This document shows, piece after piece, positions 25,082 through 38,284 of a stretch of 64,000 bases of DNA; the first letter of the stretch is position 1, and each line of letters begins with the position of its first letter. Where the stretch lies: positions 117,510,951 through 117,574,950 of the forward strand of contig OZ024824.1 of the NCBI GenBank assembly GCA_964016985.1, in the 5' to 3' direction. This DNA is from Anodontia alba (lineage: Eukaryota; Mollusca; Bivalvia; Lucinida; Lucinidae). The notes beneath the pieces are model-generated. The model saw nothing but the letters and a program-made list of their open reading frames with translations, was not told where the DNA came from and ran no database searches. The position numbers and the translations under genes were made by a program.

Positions 25082-26418
25082 CGAGGGATGTTCAAAATGA
25101 ATTGCTTATTGTCCTCTAGCTCGATATCCACGTGGGGCATGATAAAAATACATACCTGTATAGGGTTATTCAATATCTACACAATGGTGTATAAATGTAC
25201 ATGTTAGACTAAATGTAAGACATAAAATTTGCCATTTGAATACACGCAGTCATTGACCACTGCAGTAAATATGGTTGGTAGAAGCGTCGACAAAAAAGAT
25301 GAAATACGGGCTTACATCAAAGCTCGCTCAAAACTTGGTTGTTCTTTGAAGAAGCTGATGACTGAAATTTCTACTGCTTTTGGACCTCCTTGTGTGTCTT
25401 ATGACACAGTTCGGTGGTGGAAAAAGAAATTTGAGTCTGGTGTAGAGGCCATCAAAAATGCACCGAAATCAGGTAGGCCAAAATCTGCATCTCATAAAGA
25501 AATCATTTCCAAAATAAAGGAAATCATTGAAGGAGATGCCAGATTTACAGTTCGTGATATTGCACGAAAGGTAGGCATATCACTTTCAACTGTTCACCTT
25601 ATTTTGAAGAAGCATTTGAAAGTCTGAAAGATTTCTGCTAGATGGGTGCCACATCTGTTGACTGACGAGCAAAAGAGGCAACGGGTTAAAGTGGCCAAAA
25701 AGCTGCTTCAAATGTTTCCAAAATATGACAAAAAGCAGTTTGCCAATGTCGTCACAGGTGATGAAACCTGGGTCCATTATTTTGAGCCCGTCAGAAAGGT
25801 TAGCAATAAGATCTGGGCCACTAAACACAGCAAACACCCAATAATTGCCAAACGTTCTTTGAGTACAAAGAAGGTTTTGTATGCAATCTTCTTCTCTGGT
25901 GAAGGAGTCGCAATAAAAGTGCCAGTGAAAAAGGGCAAAAGCATCACCGGAAAGTACTACAAAGACGTAGCACTGAAGAAACTGAAAAAGTATTATCAGA
26001 AACGATGCCCTGCCACTGGTTTTAAACATGTCCGTCTTCTACATGACAATGCCCCAGCTCATACCTCAGCAACAGTTACGGCGTTTTTGAAGAAAGAAAA
26101 AGTAACTGTTTTGCCTCACCCCCCCGTATTCCCCAGACCTTGTCCCATATGATTTCTTTTTATTTCCGAAATTGAAAGCATTCCTTGCTGGGCGGAAATA
26201 CCAGTCCCGACAGGCATTTGGATCTGCCATTCATCAGTACCTTATTACTGTGCCCAAATCAGCGTACCGTGACGCCTTCAAGAAGTGGATACATCGGCTG
26301 ACACTTTGCATTTCTAGCCACAGGGAGTACTTCGAGGGCATGAAATGAGTACATCTGGGCTAACTTGAAATTTGAAGTCTCCAGATAGAAATAAGCAATT
26401 CATTTCGAACATCCCTTG
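25082..26418 (+). mobile_element. Nearly full-length mariner element inside the satellite
   Basis: The 1337-bp element has inverted ends (cgagggatgttcaaaatgaa on the left; caagggatgttcgaaatgaa read inward from the right). A TA target duplication at 25080-25081 and 26419-26420 lies within the satellite word ataatgtatgaatgg. All structural parts of a mariner are present. Confidence 0.97.
25271..26348 (+). pseudogene. Mariner (D,D34D) transposase, two lesions
   Basis: The frame starts MVGRSVDKKDEIRAYIKARS and shows paired helix-turn-helix regions, a GRPKSA linker, WVPHLLTDEQK, VTGDETWVHYFEP, LLHDNAPAH and YSPDLVPYDFF. There are 34 residues between the second and third aspartates, as expected for mariner. 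A TGA at about 25625 and a one-base insertion in the C run near 26125 break the frame; the rest reads to a natural stop at 26346-26348. The two lesions suggest a fairly recent copy, younger than the one at 5544. Confidence 0.96.
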
Positions 26419-27452
26419 TATGAATGGAGAACAAAGGTCTGGATGATACTTTACCCATGTGTAAGATGATCTGAATCTGCCGCGACCAGAATCATTGGAT
26501 ACTACATAATGTATGAATGGAGAACAAAGGCCTGGATGATACTTTACCCATGTGCAAGATGATCTGAATCTGCTGCTACCTGAATCATTGGATACTACAT
26601 AATGTATGAATGGAGAACAAAGTCCTGGATGATACTTTACCCATGTGCAAGATGATCTGAATCTGCCGCTACCAGAATCATTGGATACTACATAATGTAT
26701 GAATGGAGAACAAAGGTCTGGATGATACTTTACCCATGTGCAAGATGATCTGAATCTGCCACTACCAGAATCATTGGATACTACATAATGTATGAATGGA
26801 GAACAAAGGTCTGGATGATACTTTACCCACGTGCAAGATGATCTGAATCTGCCGCTACCAGATTCATTGGATACTACATAATGTATGAATGGAGAACAAA
26901 GGTCTGGATGATACTTTACCCATGTGTAAGATGATCTGAATCTGCTGCTACCAGAATCATTGGATACTACATAATGTATGAATGGAGAACAAAGGCCTGG
27001 ATGATACTTTACCCATGTGCAAGATGATCTGAATCTGCCACTACCAGAATCATTGGATACTACATAATGTATGAATGGAGAACAAAGGTCTGGATGATAC
27101 TTTACCCACGTGCAAGATGATCTGAATCTGCCGCTACCAGAATCATTGGATATTACATAATGTATGAATGGAGAACAAAGTCCTGGATGATACTTTACCC
27201 ATGTGTAAGATGATCTGAATCTGCCACTACCAGAATCATTGGATACTACATAATGTATGAATGGAGAACAAAGGCCTGGATGATACTTTACCCATGTGCA
27301 AGATGATCTGAATCTGCCGCTACCAGAATCATTGGATATTACAGACTGAATGAATGGAGATAAAAGGCACAGATATACTCCGCACATGCGCAACATGACC
27401 TGAATCTGCACATTTTGCTCATGTTCGAAGACACTTTTTCACTTGACATGAA

Positions 27453-27853
27453 GCTGTACCTCCGTCTGCAGTGAAATGACAGGGCAATGATCAGACAGAT
27501 CTGCAATGTCAAGCCACAAGACATTGTCACCACCAGATCCAATGAGCTACTTGCGCGGCTTGGCATTGAGGATCTGGACCTCATTCTGAAGGAGAGAAGG
27601 CTCAGCTGGTATGGACATGTGGAACGCTCCAATGGCACAGTCAAGACAGCCTTTGAATACAGATTGATGGAAAGGGTGGGCCTGGGAGGCCCAAGATGAC
27701 ATGGAGGCAGCTGACAGAGAGGGACTGCAGAGAGTGGAAGCTCTCAGTGATAGACCATTATGATAGACACAGCTGGAGGTCTGGTGTGAGATCTGCCATG
27801 TGTGCAGCAAGCCAGCTACCTGGAAAGGGGCCCACTGATGTTGATGTTGCCCC
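27453..27853 (+). pseudogene. LINE reverse-transcriptase 3' fragment
   Basis: The frames read IRQICNVKPQDIV, LLARLGIEDLDLILKERRLS and WYGHVERSNG, then, after a frameshift near 27690, RPKMTWRQLTERDCREWKL and SWRSGVRSAMCAASQLPG. The RRLxWxGHVER and GRPKxTW motifs are typical of the C-terminal end of non-LTR retrotransposon polyproteins. An in-frame stop precedes the first segment. Only the tail is present, starting near the end of the satellite array, which fits 5' truncation. Confidence 0.9.
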
Positions 27854-27859
27854 TGTACC

Positions 27860-28590
27860 CGCATGTTAATCAAACAAATGACGATGATGATGATGGTGGT
27901 CATGGTAGCCCACTCAAGGCTTTAATCTCAAAGATTTTTATTTCAGGTCTCATGACATCATTTTTGTCCTATATCTCACTAATAAAATATCAGAATACTC
28001 AGTGAAACAGTGTACACTTATTGTCTTAAATACACCGTGTATGGCATATTGGGTGGGGTATGGGGCAGGGCGGTCAGAGTGAAGAGAAGAATTTTATTCA
28101 TCAAGAAGAGTATCTTAGTGAGACAATGCTCCATGGATAGGGAGAGAATTAATCCATTTATGCCTAGCATCCCAAAAATGGAACATTGCCTATTGTGTAG
28201 ACCCAGATCAAATGCTGCAGAACATGGCATCAACACTGTTTGCTTAAGTACAGGAATTTCTATAAATCATGGTAATAATAAAAAACAACCAAGACACCCC
28301 TGGGCCTTCTACTGGAAATGGACCTGTCCAAAATGTTGAAGTAGGAGAGTCCACTCAGCATAAATGGGTAACCTTTTCAGCCCAGACAAAAACAGATACC
28401 TGTTTGAACTATGTAGATCCAGGTGAAATGGCTCATTATGAGAGATCTCATCAGGATCTATACTGTTTACCATTCTTTTTGATTTTACACTGAAACCCTA
28501 TTTGAGGTAGTGGATATGTCCAAACTGAAAGATGGAAGAGTCAATTGTAAGACTCAGAGATGAAAGAGTTAATGGAGAAAACAACCTCTT
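27860..28590. other. Intron sequence with decayed hairpins
   Basis: Decayed aacagtgtag-type foldbacks are visible at about 28190-28250 and 28410-28475. No gene. Confidence 0.5.
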
Positions 28591-28597
28591 TGTTTAC

Positions 28598-28721
28598 CTC
28601 ACATATATCTTTATCTATTCCGCTAAAAGCACAAAGGTCTTCTGGTAACAACTGCATGTCTATTTCCTCCTGCTGCACATCTTCAGTGTACTCCATGACG
28701 TCATGAACATCATCAACCTCC
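28598..28721 (-). CDS. Snf7-like exon k (helix 4 region)
   Basis: This 124-nt exon (acceptor tgttgattcag, donor gtaaac) completes a methionine codon and encodes EVDDVHDVMEYTEDVQQEEI, then DMQLLPEDLCAFSGIDKDIC. The first part aligns with the CHMP4 helix containing VDxLMxDIxxQQE; the second part has no clear match. The acidic C-terminal ESCRT-III tail and the MIM motif for VPS4 are not visible here and may be lost or further left. Confidence 0.82.
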
Positions 28722-30933
28722 CTGAATCAACATAAACAAGATGCCCATGGGCTAAGATTTGTCCATCTGAGTGAAACAGCCATTGCATATCTGCAGATGC
28801 CATGCAATATTCTTCCAGTATTGCCACAGCAACTAGGACAGAAATTTGACCTGACGAAAAAAAGTCAAAGGCCATCCTAGAATCATTACTTGAACAGACT
28901 TGGTATACTTAGAAAAATAACAACCAGAGGAAAAAAATTTGATTGTAACTAAAAAGTTTTACTACATGTACTTTTATCATACATTATAAAATTCAGCCCT
29001 AGTCTTTAATACATTTTGAAAAAAATTATTTATCAAAATTTTGTATATGGATGCAAATTTAACCTTGCTGTAAAAAGATCAAATGTCATCATAAGGTCAT
29101 CATTTGAACAAACATGGTAAACCTTGAGTCCCCAATTCTATATGCAAAGATTCAGTCTAAAAGCTTGGTTGGTTCTGGACAAGAAGATTATTAAGGGTTT
29201 TTTGGTTGTTTTTTTTTACCATAATATGGGGTTGGCAGCCATCTTGTTCAATGTTGTGGAACCATTTGAACAAATTATCAATATCCAATCGACAGAAGGC
29301 CCCATGTGAAATCTAGTGAAAACTGGTCAAGCAATGTAAGAGCAGAACACATCTAAAGAAAACACAATTTTATACATGTATATAGCCCAGAGGCAAGGGC
29401 AGATAACTTCTAGGGGACAAAATTTTGACTGTAACTAAAAGATTTTACTTCTTTAATCATACATTGCAAAGTTCAGTCTTTAGTCTTTAATTCAATTTGA
29501 GAAAATTATTTTTCAATAATTTCCCCATACAAAAGTAGGGGTATGCAAATTTGACCTTGCTGTAAAAAGGTCAAAGGTCATCCTAGGATCATCATTTGAA
29601 CAAACTTAATAGACCTTCAGTCTCTGATATTATAAGCCAAGATTCAGCCTCAAAGCTTTCTTGATTCGGGCTAAGACAGTTTTAAAGAGAAACGCCCACT
29701 AAATGCAACGTACGAGTATGTCTGCAAATATTAGGCTCTGAATAAGCAAGGCTTTTGGAACAAATTTGATCAAAATCAGTTAAAAAATAAAGAAGGTATT
29801 ATATTTTATATTTTATATATAAGCCTGAGCATGGGTGCTGCAATTCTGAATATTTAAATAGATATTTTATTCTTTAAGACACACAAAAAGTCACCTGTTG
29901 ACAGGAATATTCTGCTTATGTGAATTAGTTGACAGTTTTATGCAAATGAACACATTTACAGTTAGACAACAATAAAACATTATTTCAGATTTTTGCATAA
30001 TTAGGTGATGACATCACTCACTCACAAAAATGACCGCTTTCATGACAGCATTTTCTAGAATTTTAAAATCCAATAACTTTCTTATTTACCAACCGATTTT
30101 CATAATTTTTCACCAAACAACTCAGCCAGTCATGCTCTTTATTTTCAAACATGCTTATTATATTATGTTGTTTTTTTTTTCCTTTAAAGTGTTTTTTATC
30201 ATATATGGGCATGATGGCCATCTTATTCAAAGGCACAGAAATATTTGAACAAACTGACAATACACCATTGACAGAAGGCCCAATGTGAAATCTGGTGAAA
30301 ACTGGTCAAGCTGTTTCAGAGAAGAAGACGTTTAAAGATTATAGGATTTTATATCTGTATATAGCCCATGGGCAAGGGCAGTTAACCCAGGAGGACAGAA
30401 TTTGATTGTAATTGGGTTTGCTACTTTTAGCATACATTGTGTAAGTTATAGCCATTAGTCTTTAATACATTTTGATTTTGTTTGCCCAATATTTTCACAA
30501 TACAAATGCATAGGGATGCAAATTTGACCTTGCTGTAAAAAGTTCAAATGTCAACCGAGGGTCATCAATTGAACAAACTTGGTAGACTTTGACTTCCTAC
30601 TGCTATATACTAAGAGTTGCCGCAAAGTTGTCTTGGTTCTGGAGAATAAGACTTTTAAGTGGTTTTACCATATATGGGCATGGCCACCATCTTATTAAAT
30701 GGACCATGACCATTTGTACAAATGTTCATTCCCCTTTTGACAGACAGCTCCACATAAAGTTTGAAGAAAATTGGCCCAGGAGTTTCAGAGGGGCAGGAAT
30801 TTCTATAAAAAATAGTAACAACAAGAGCTCCGCCAAGCAGGGCATTATACACCCGTGGCAAGTAATAAGATGCAGAACATAAACTGACTCCTGTATAATT
30901 CAGTGCTCAGGATATAAACTGTAAGTGGAATTA

Positions 30934-30968
<35 letters not shown>

Positions 30969-33900
30969 CATTGGGGCATAATCTCTGCTGATACTATAAC
31001 CTATGGGTCAAAGTTGGCCCAGAAATTAAGGGAGGTGACTTCTCCCTCCTGAGAAATAGGGAGAAGTTTGCTGCTTCTAGGGAGAAGTGCTTTCTGATGG
31101 AGGACACACCACAGAAGCATGGCTATATTATAAGCTCATATGAGCCTTTGGCACATTATTACTTCTAAACAATTTGCTGCGAAAAGTTTACAAAAACTTC
31201 AAAGGGGCATAAATCTGCAAATATTTGGTGCACTGTAACCTCGAAATAATATGTGCTGCTCCACATCATCGTGTAACTGTTTATGAAGTTTCAGCTTGAT
31301 CGGATGTAAACTGTAGGAGGATTTAGCGGAAACAAAAAATAACAGATATTTTCAAAGGGGTTTAACTCTGCTAATATTTGGTGGATTGTAACCTTGAAAT
31401 AATACGCACTGCTCCACATCATGGTCTAACTACAAAACAAGTTTCAGCTTGATAGGATGTAAACTGTAAGAGGATTTAGCTGGAAATGAAACGTTTACTG
31501 AAATTTTCAAAGATGCATAACTCTGCTAATATTTGGTGGACTGTAACCTCGAAACAATATGCGCTGCTCCACATCATGGTCTAACTGTACATGAAGTTTC
31601 AGTTTGATTGGATGTAAAGTGTAGGACGATTTAGTCAGAAACAAAAAATTAATAGAAATTTTCAAATGGGGTATAACTCTGCTAATATTTGGTGGACTGT
31701 AACCTTGAAACAATATGCGCTGCTCCACATCATGGTCTAACTACAAATCAAGATTCAGCTTGATCGGATGTAAACTGTAGGAGGATTTAGCTGGAAATGA
31801 AAAGTTTACTAAAATTTTCAAAGGTGCATAACTCTGCTAATATTTGGTGGACTGTAACCTCGAAACAATATGCGCTGCTCCACATCATGGTCTAACTGTA
31901 CATGAAGTTTCAGTTTGATTGGATGTAAAGTGTAGGAGGATTTAGCCAGAAACAAAAAATTAATAGAAATTTTCAAATGGGGTATAACTCTGCTAATATT
32001 TGGTGGATTGTAACCTTGAAATAATATGCACTGCTCCACATCATGGTCTAACTACAAATCAAGATTCAGCTTGATCGGATGTAAACTGTAGGAGGAGTTA
32101 GCCGGAAACGAAAAGTCTACTGAAATTTTCAAAGGGGCATAACTCTGCTAATATTTGGTGGACTGTAACCTTGAAAAAATATGCGCTGCTCCACATCATG
32201 GTCTAACTATACATAAGGTTTCAGCTTGATCAGATGTAACATGTAGAAGGAGTTAACCCGAAATGAAGAGTTTACAGAAATTTTCTAAGGGGCATAACTC
32301 TGCAAACATTTGGTGGACTGTAACCCCGAAATAATATGCGCTGCGCCACATCATGGTCTAACTATATACCAAGTTTCAGCTTAATTGGATGTAAACTGTA
32401 GGAGGAGTTAGCCGGAAACGAAAAAGTTTATGGACGGACGGACGCCATACCCCGTAACATAATACGTCCCGTTTTTCAAATTGGCGTATAATAAAAACTA
32501 ACCAGACACCCCGCTATTGGAAATAGACTTGTCTAAAGTTGTGGTAGAAGTGTCCACTCTACATTAATGGATTACAGGTTCATGGGTAAATAAACATGTT
32601 ACTAACATGGAGGCATTAGCTGGTTTTAATGCAATTGCAGCAGAGCTCACTGCCCTAAGAACTTCTGTATTTGTGCTGGCATTTTCCAAAGCCTCTCTTT
32701 GAAATTCTATGGTGGCCAAAGTACCGTCTATCTGCCGAAGTTGTTCCTCATATCTCTTCTTTCTCTTAATTGCTATTAATGCAGCTGAAATTGTATGAAA
32801 AGTATATTAGTGTTCCTAAAATATAAGTAAGCAAACTGAATGATATTTATTTATTTTACTAAACAAATTCAAACTTAAACACAGAAAATAACCTCATATA
32901 AACTGAACATAAGAGGCCCATGGGCCACGGTTTGCTCAATTAAGTGAAAAAGAAATGTCAGTAAGCAGAGCTTATTAGATACACCGTGTTCAGATACCAA
33001 AACCTAACAGACAGACAGATGTGAAAAAAATATACACCCCTACAAACACAGTTTGCAGAGGGTATAAAAATTGTGTAACAATTGGGGCCAAGATCTGATC
33101 AACATTAATACATATGCAAAACTTGGATAAATTCCATCAATTTGTTCCCAAGATATTGAATGGAAACAAAATTGACAATAACCCAGGATCATAACTGTGT
33201 GGTATATTTGCGAAAAATTGATGCTTAATAATCCTAAGCTAGATTTGGACAAAATCAGTGCATCTGCAAATGCTCCAATTACATGAAGTCCTTCTCAAGA
33301 TATTGAGTAGAAATGAAACTCTGACAATAATTTAGGGCCATAAAATAATGTGTTGTAAATTTGTGAAAATTGATGCATAACAATCCCAAACTAGAACTAC
33401 TTAAGGTCAATGCATATGCAAAATTTTATCAAATTCCATGGATTTGTCCACAAGATATTGTGGAAATGAAATTCTGACAGTAACTAAGGGCAAGACTGTG
33501 TTGTAAATTTGTGAAAATTGATGTATAACAATCCCAACCTAGAACTGGTTAAGGTTTATGCATAGTTTTATCAAATTCCATGGATTTGTTCATAAGATAT
33601 TGAGCAGAAATGAAATTTTGACAATAACTATGGGCCATAACTGAATTGTAAATTTGCAAAAATTGACATGTAACAATCCCAACATAGATCTGGTCAATGC
33701 ATATGCATAATTTGATGAAATTCCATTGATTTGTTCACAAGATACTGAGCAGAAACAAAATTCTGATGTTAGCAAAGGGCTATAACTGTGTTGTAAAAAT
33801 GCAAAAATGGATGAGGAACAGTCCTAAACTACTTATATATAAAGAACCGTATTATGTTTTAGCAAACTTTTTCAATTATCAGCTTAACAGAGACAATATA

Positions 33901-36900
33901 AACAGCAAAGATAGGAAAAGACTGAAAAACAAAAACAAAATAATACATAAACTTATGAAATAATATAGGTTTACTGAATATTGTATACAGAAGAATGAAA
34001 ACATTGTAAGAATGGTGCACTAAATGTTTAAATTTTTGTTGTTTTCATGTTGAGACAGGAATCAGCCTGTCAGGGAGAAAGAATGGATGAATTGTGTACT
34101 GAGTGATAGAAGATGGATAAGGGAATAAGAATAAAGCTGAAATAGCCATAAGGGATGATCAGGACCCTTAGGGTTTGCTTTGTAACATGGAGACTGTTAA
34201 TAAAGTCAAACACAGAAAAAAAATGTGAAATTCTAAAATATGTTGTTTGTTTTTTGTTGGTAGTTTTCAGAGAAGACATGGCTTGACATTTCATCCATAT
34301 TGCAATTGATTCTCATAATAAGTGTTATTTTCTTTAAAAAATAAAAATTGAAAATTTGCAATGTAGTCTGCTGCTGATGCTAAATGAATAAATTCCACTC
34401 TGAGTAGACTAATTTCATAGCTCCAGATAGGTGCCTTTTTTAGACACATCAAGAGGTAGTAGAAGGGACTATTTCAAATTTTAGGACAAGTATGGTAGGT
34501 AGATAAGGTGTCCTAATACTTAGGATAAATATGGTATGTTGTAACAAGCCTACTCAGGGCCATTTATCCAAGCCAGACTGCAACAAGCCAGACTTGCAGT
34601 GTCATATTTTACCCTTATTATTTGGACGCTATATTTTCTTCCATACATATCCTAATGTTGAAACTACCAGGAGCATTTTTTTCCCCTTTAGAGTAGACCC
34701 CTTTTCATAATGAAGCCAAAACAATTTTGAAAGAGTTGCCTCCCTGAAAGTGAATCCATTCCTTTTAAGAACCAAACTGGCTCATTACAAGAGAATATTT
34801 ACCTTTTTTATCTTTTGTTTCATGCTTCTTGACTGCTGCCAGTTCCGATTCTACTTTTTTTTCAAGAAAATCCGACTTTTTTAGGAGCAATTCTTCTGTA
34901 TCTCGCAACCGGCGAATACTTTCTTCGGGTGTTTGCTCTTCTTCTGCATCTTTTCCAAAGTCAACCGAAAGTGACTGAAAGAAACTCCAACATATTGTTC
35001 CAGATATACTGTATTTACCCTAAGTATTCGGACATCTCAACTCCTTACCATATATGTTCTAAAATTTGAACCAGTACAATTCACAACCCGATGTTGTGTC
35101 TAAAAATTGCTGGATGAGTGGCAAACAGTGTAGACCCAGATGAGATGCTGTGTTCTGTGGCGTCTCATCTGGGTCTATACTGTTCACTCAGGCCTGTCTG
35201 TCCGAATACATATGGGAAATACGGTAGGTCAAGACTGAAGCCCTATATACTGTATAACCAAATTCAACCTTTAACTGTCTCCTCATAAAAATTTTAACTA
35301 ATGCTGTGATAGGATGAGTTTTGGGGTCCACCTTTAAACCCTCTTAACCTACTACTGCTGATACTGGATACCGAATATACCCTGCATTTGCAAACAGCGC
35401 AGACCAAGATCACAGATCTGGATCCAATTTGCCATTCAGTATGTGAATTTATATCAGCAATCTTGATCAAGTAACCTGACTGGCTAAAAATTAGGAGTGG
35501 GTGTGGCATCTTAATTTATTCAGCATTGCAATGGATCCAAACCATCTTATAATGAACTGTCTTATAAAGAGCTTCCAGTGTATCAGTACTGAAAACAAGA
35601 GGACCATGATGGTCCTATATCGCTCACCTGAGCAAACAGCTTTGCAAACTTACTGTTGAAGTTTCAGCCAAGTTCACTGCTCTAAGATTTTTGTATAAAT
35701 TTTATAGCCCTACTCCCGAGCAGCTATGTTTTTTTCATGCATCATGACTGTTGGAACTGAATCTTGAAAGAAGGTCACCAAAGGAACAATTCTGCCAAGT
35801 TACATTGAAATTGGTCCAGTGGTTTCTGACAAAAAGATTTTTGAAGTGTTTTATATAGCTATATAGGGAAAATAAGCCCCACCCCCTAACGGCCATATTT
35901 TTTGACGAATCATGACAGCTTGAATAAACTTGGTAGAGTGCCACCAAAGGAACATTCCTGCAAGTTATACTGAAATCGGTTCGCTGGCTTCTGTTTGTTT
36001 GTGTTGAGGTTTTATGGCCCAGTCAACCCAATGGGGTCATGTCGAGCGCGGTCAGTTTACCTAACCACACGTTTACTGGGCATGCTTAGTCCTCTAAGCG
36101 GTTAACCAGTATTGTGCACATTTTTTCGCCAGAAACTGACAACTGCCCTTCTTGAATCAGCGGAAGGGAGAGAATGACCGTAGAAAATATTTCATGATCA
36201 ATCTCCACGAAAGAATGTTGCCGACCTCGGCGGGGGTTGAACCCGTGACCTCCTGGTCTCCAGTCTGACGGTGCATCCAACTGAGCCACCGAGGCGGTCA
36301 GTGGTTTCTGACAAGAAGATTTCTAAAGTTTTCTATTTAGATATATAGGGAAAATAAGACCCACCCCTAGCAGCCATGTTTTTTGCCGAATCATGATTGC
36401 TTGAACAATCTTGGCATAGGGTAACCAAAGCAACATTTCTGCCAAGTAATATTGAAATCGGTCAGGTGGTTTCTGAAAAGAAGAATTTTAAAATTTTCTA
36501 TACAGATATATACGGAAAATAAGCCCCGCCCCCTGGCGGCCATGTTTTTTGACGTATCATAAGGGCTTGAACAATCTTGGTACAGGGTCACCAAAGCAAC
36601 ATTCCTGCCAAGTTACAATGAACTCGACCCAACAGTTTCTTACGAGAAGATTTTTAAAGTTTTCTATATAGATATATAGGGAAAATATGCCCCGCCCCCT
36701 AGCGGCCATGTTTTTTGACGAATCATGCCGGCTTGAACAATCTTGGTAGAGGGTCACCAAAGAAACATTCCTGCTAAGTTATATTGAAATCGGTCCATTG
36801 GTTTCTGACAAGAAAATTTTTTTAACTTTTCTATATAGATATATAGGGAAAAATAAGCCCCACCCCTTGGCGGCCATGTTTTTTGATGAATCATGATAAC

Positions 36901-38253
36901 TTAAACAATCTTGGTAGAGGGTCAACAAAGAAACATTTCTGCAAAATTATATTGAAATCGGTCCATTGATTTCTGACAAGAAGATTTTTAAAGTTTTCTA
37001 TATAGATATATAGGAGAAATAAGCCTCACCCCCTGGCGGCCATGTTTTTTGACGAATCCAAATGGCTTGAACAATCTTGGTAGAGGATCATCAAAGAAAC
37101 ATTTCTGCAAAATTGTAATCAGTCATGTGGTTTCTGACAAGAAGATTTTTAAAGTTTTCTATATAGATATATAGGGAAAATAAGCCCCGCCCCCTGGCGG
37201 CCATGTTATTTGACGAATCCAAATGGCTTGAACAATCTTGGTAGAGGATTACCAAAGGAACATTTCTGCAAAATTATATTGAAATCGGTCCAGTGGTTTC
37301 TGACAAGAAGATTTTTAAAGTTTTCTGTATAGATACATAGGGAAAATAAACCCCGCCCCCTGGCGGCCATGTTATTTTACGAATCCAAATGGCTTGAACA
37401 ATTTTTGTTAGAGGATCACCAAAGGAACATTTCTGCAAAATTATATTGAAATCGGCTGAGTGTTTTCTGACAAGAAGATTTTTAAAGTTTTCTACATAGA
37501 TATATAGGGAAAATAAGCCGTGCCCCCTGGCGGCCATCTTTTTTGACAAATCCAAATGGCTTGAACAATCTTGGTAGAAGATCATCAAAGAAACATTCCT
37601 GCAAAATTATACTGAAATCGGTCCAGTGGTTTCTGACAAGAAGATTTTTAAAGTTTTCTATATAGATATATAGGAAAATCAGCCCCGCCCCCTGGCGGCC
37701 ATGTTTTTTGACGAATCCAAATGGCTTGAACAATCTTGGTAGAAGATCACCAAAGGAACATTTCTGCAAAATTATATTGAAATCGGTCCATTGGATTCTG
37801 ACAAGAAGATTTTTAAAGTTTTCTATATTGATATATAGGGAAAATAAGCCCCACCCCCTGGCGGCCATGTTTTTTGATGAATCCAAATGGTTTGAACAAT
37901 CTTGGTAGAGGATCACCAAAGGAACATTTCTGCAAAATTATATAGAAATCGGTCCAGTGGTTTCTGACAAGAAGATTTTTAAACTTTTCTATATACCCTT
38001 ATGAAAAAGATTCTGTGCCATAATGTTGCTAGAAGGGAGCGGCATGATTGCAGCAAAGAAATACTAAGTTTTTAGTTAAAAAATCTATTTTTAGCTCCTG
38101 TGACCTAGATATGGATTGGACTGGAACCATTTGAACAACTTTGAAAGAGGACCAACCAAGGATCATTCCTGTGAAGTTTGGTCAAAATCCAATCACTGGT
38201 TCAGGAGGAGATGTTGTTTAAAGATTGTGAACGGACGGACGGATGGACAGACG

Positions 38254-38284
<31 letters not shown>

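Larger units (their letters stand above)
23470..27345. repeat. 93-bp satellite array, about 27 copies, split by a mariner
   Basis: The unit carries gaatcattggatactacata, gtatgaatggagaacaaag and gatgatactttaccca. Successive copies start at 23477, 23570 and 23663, a 93-bp period. About 17 copies lie left of the mariner and 10 right of it. 93 is a multiple of three, so the minus strand shows a 365-codon open frame of 31-residue repeats (26314-27411) that is not a gene. Units vary mainly at CpG-type sites (cacgtg/catgtg and gccgct/gccact). Confidence 0.95.

Noticed and set aside
26314..27411. A 365-codon minus-strand open frame of 31-residue repeats
   Set aside because: It is the 93-bp satellite read in a stop-free frame. 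The same units continue beyond it and on the other side of the mariner without any gene signals.
37274..37919. Minus-strand open frames of 104 and 145 codons with similar repeated wording
   Set aside because: They follow the 155-170 bp repeat units of the element at 35595-38337 and change frame with unit length.
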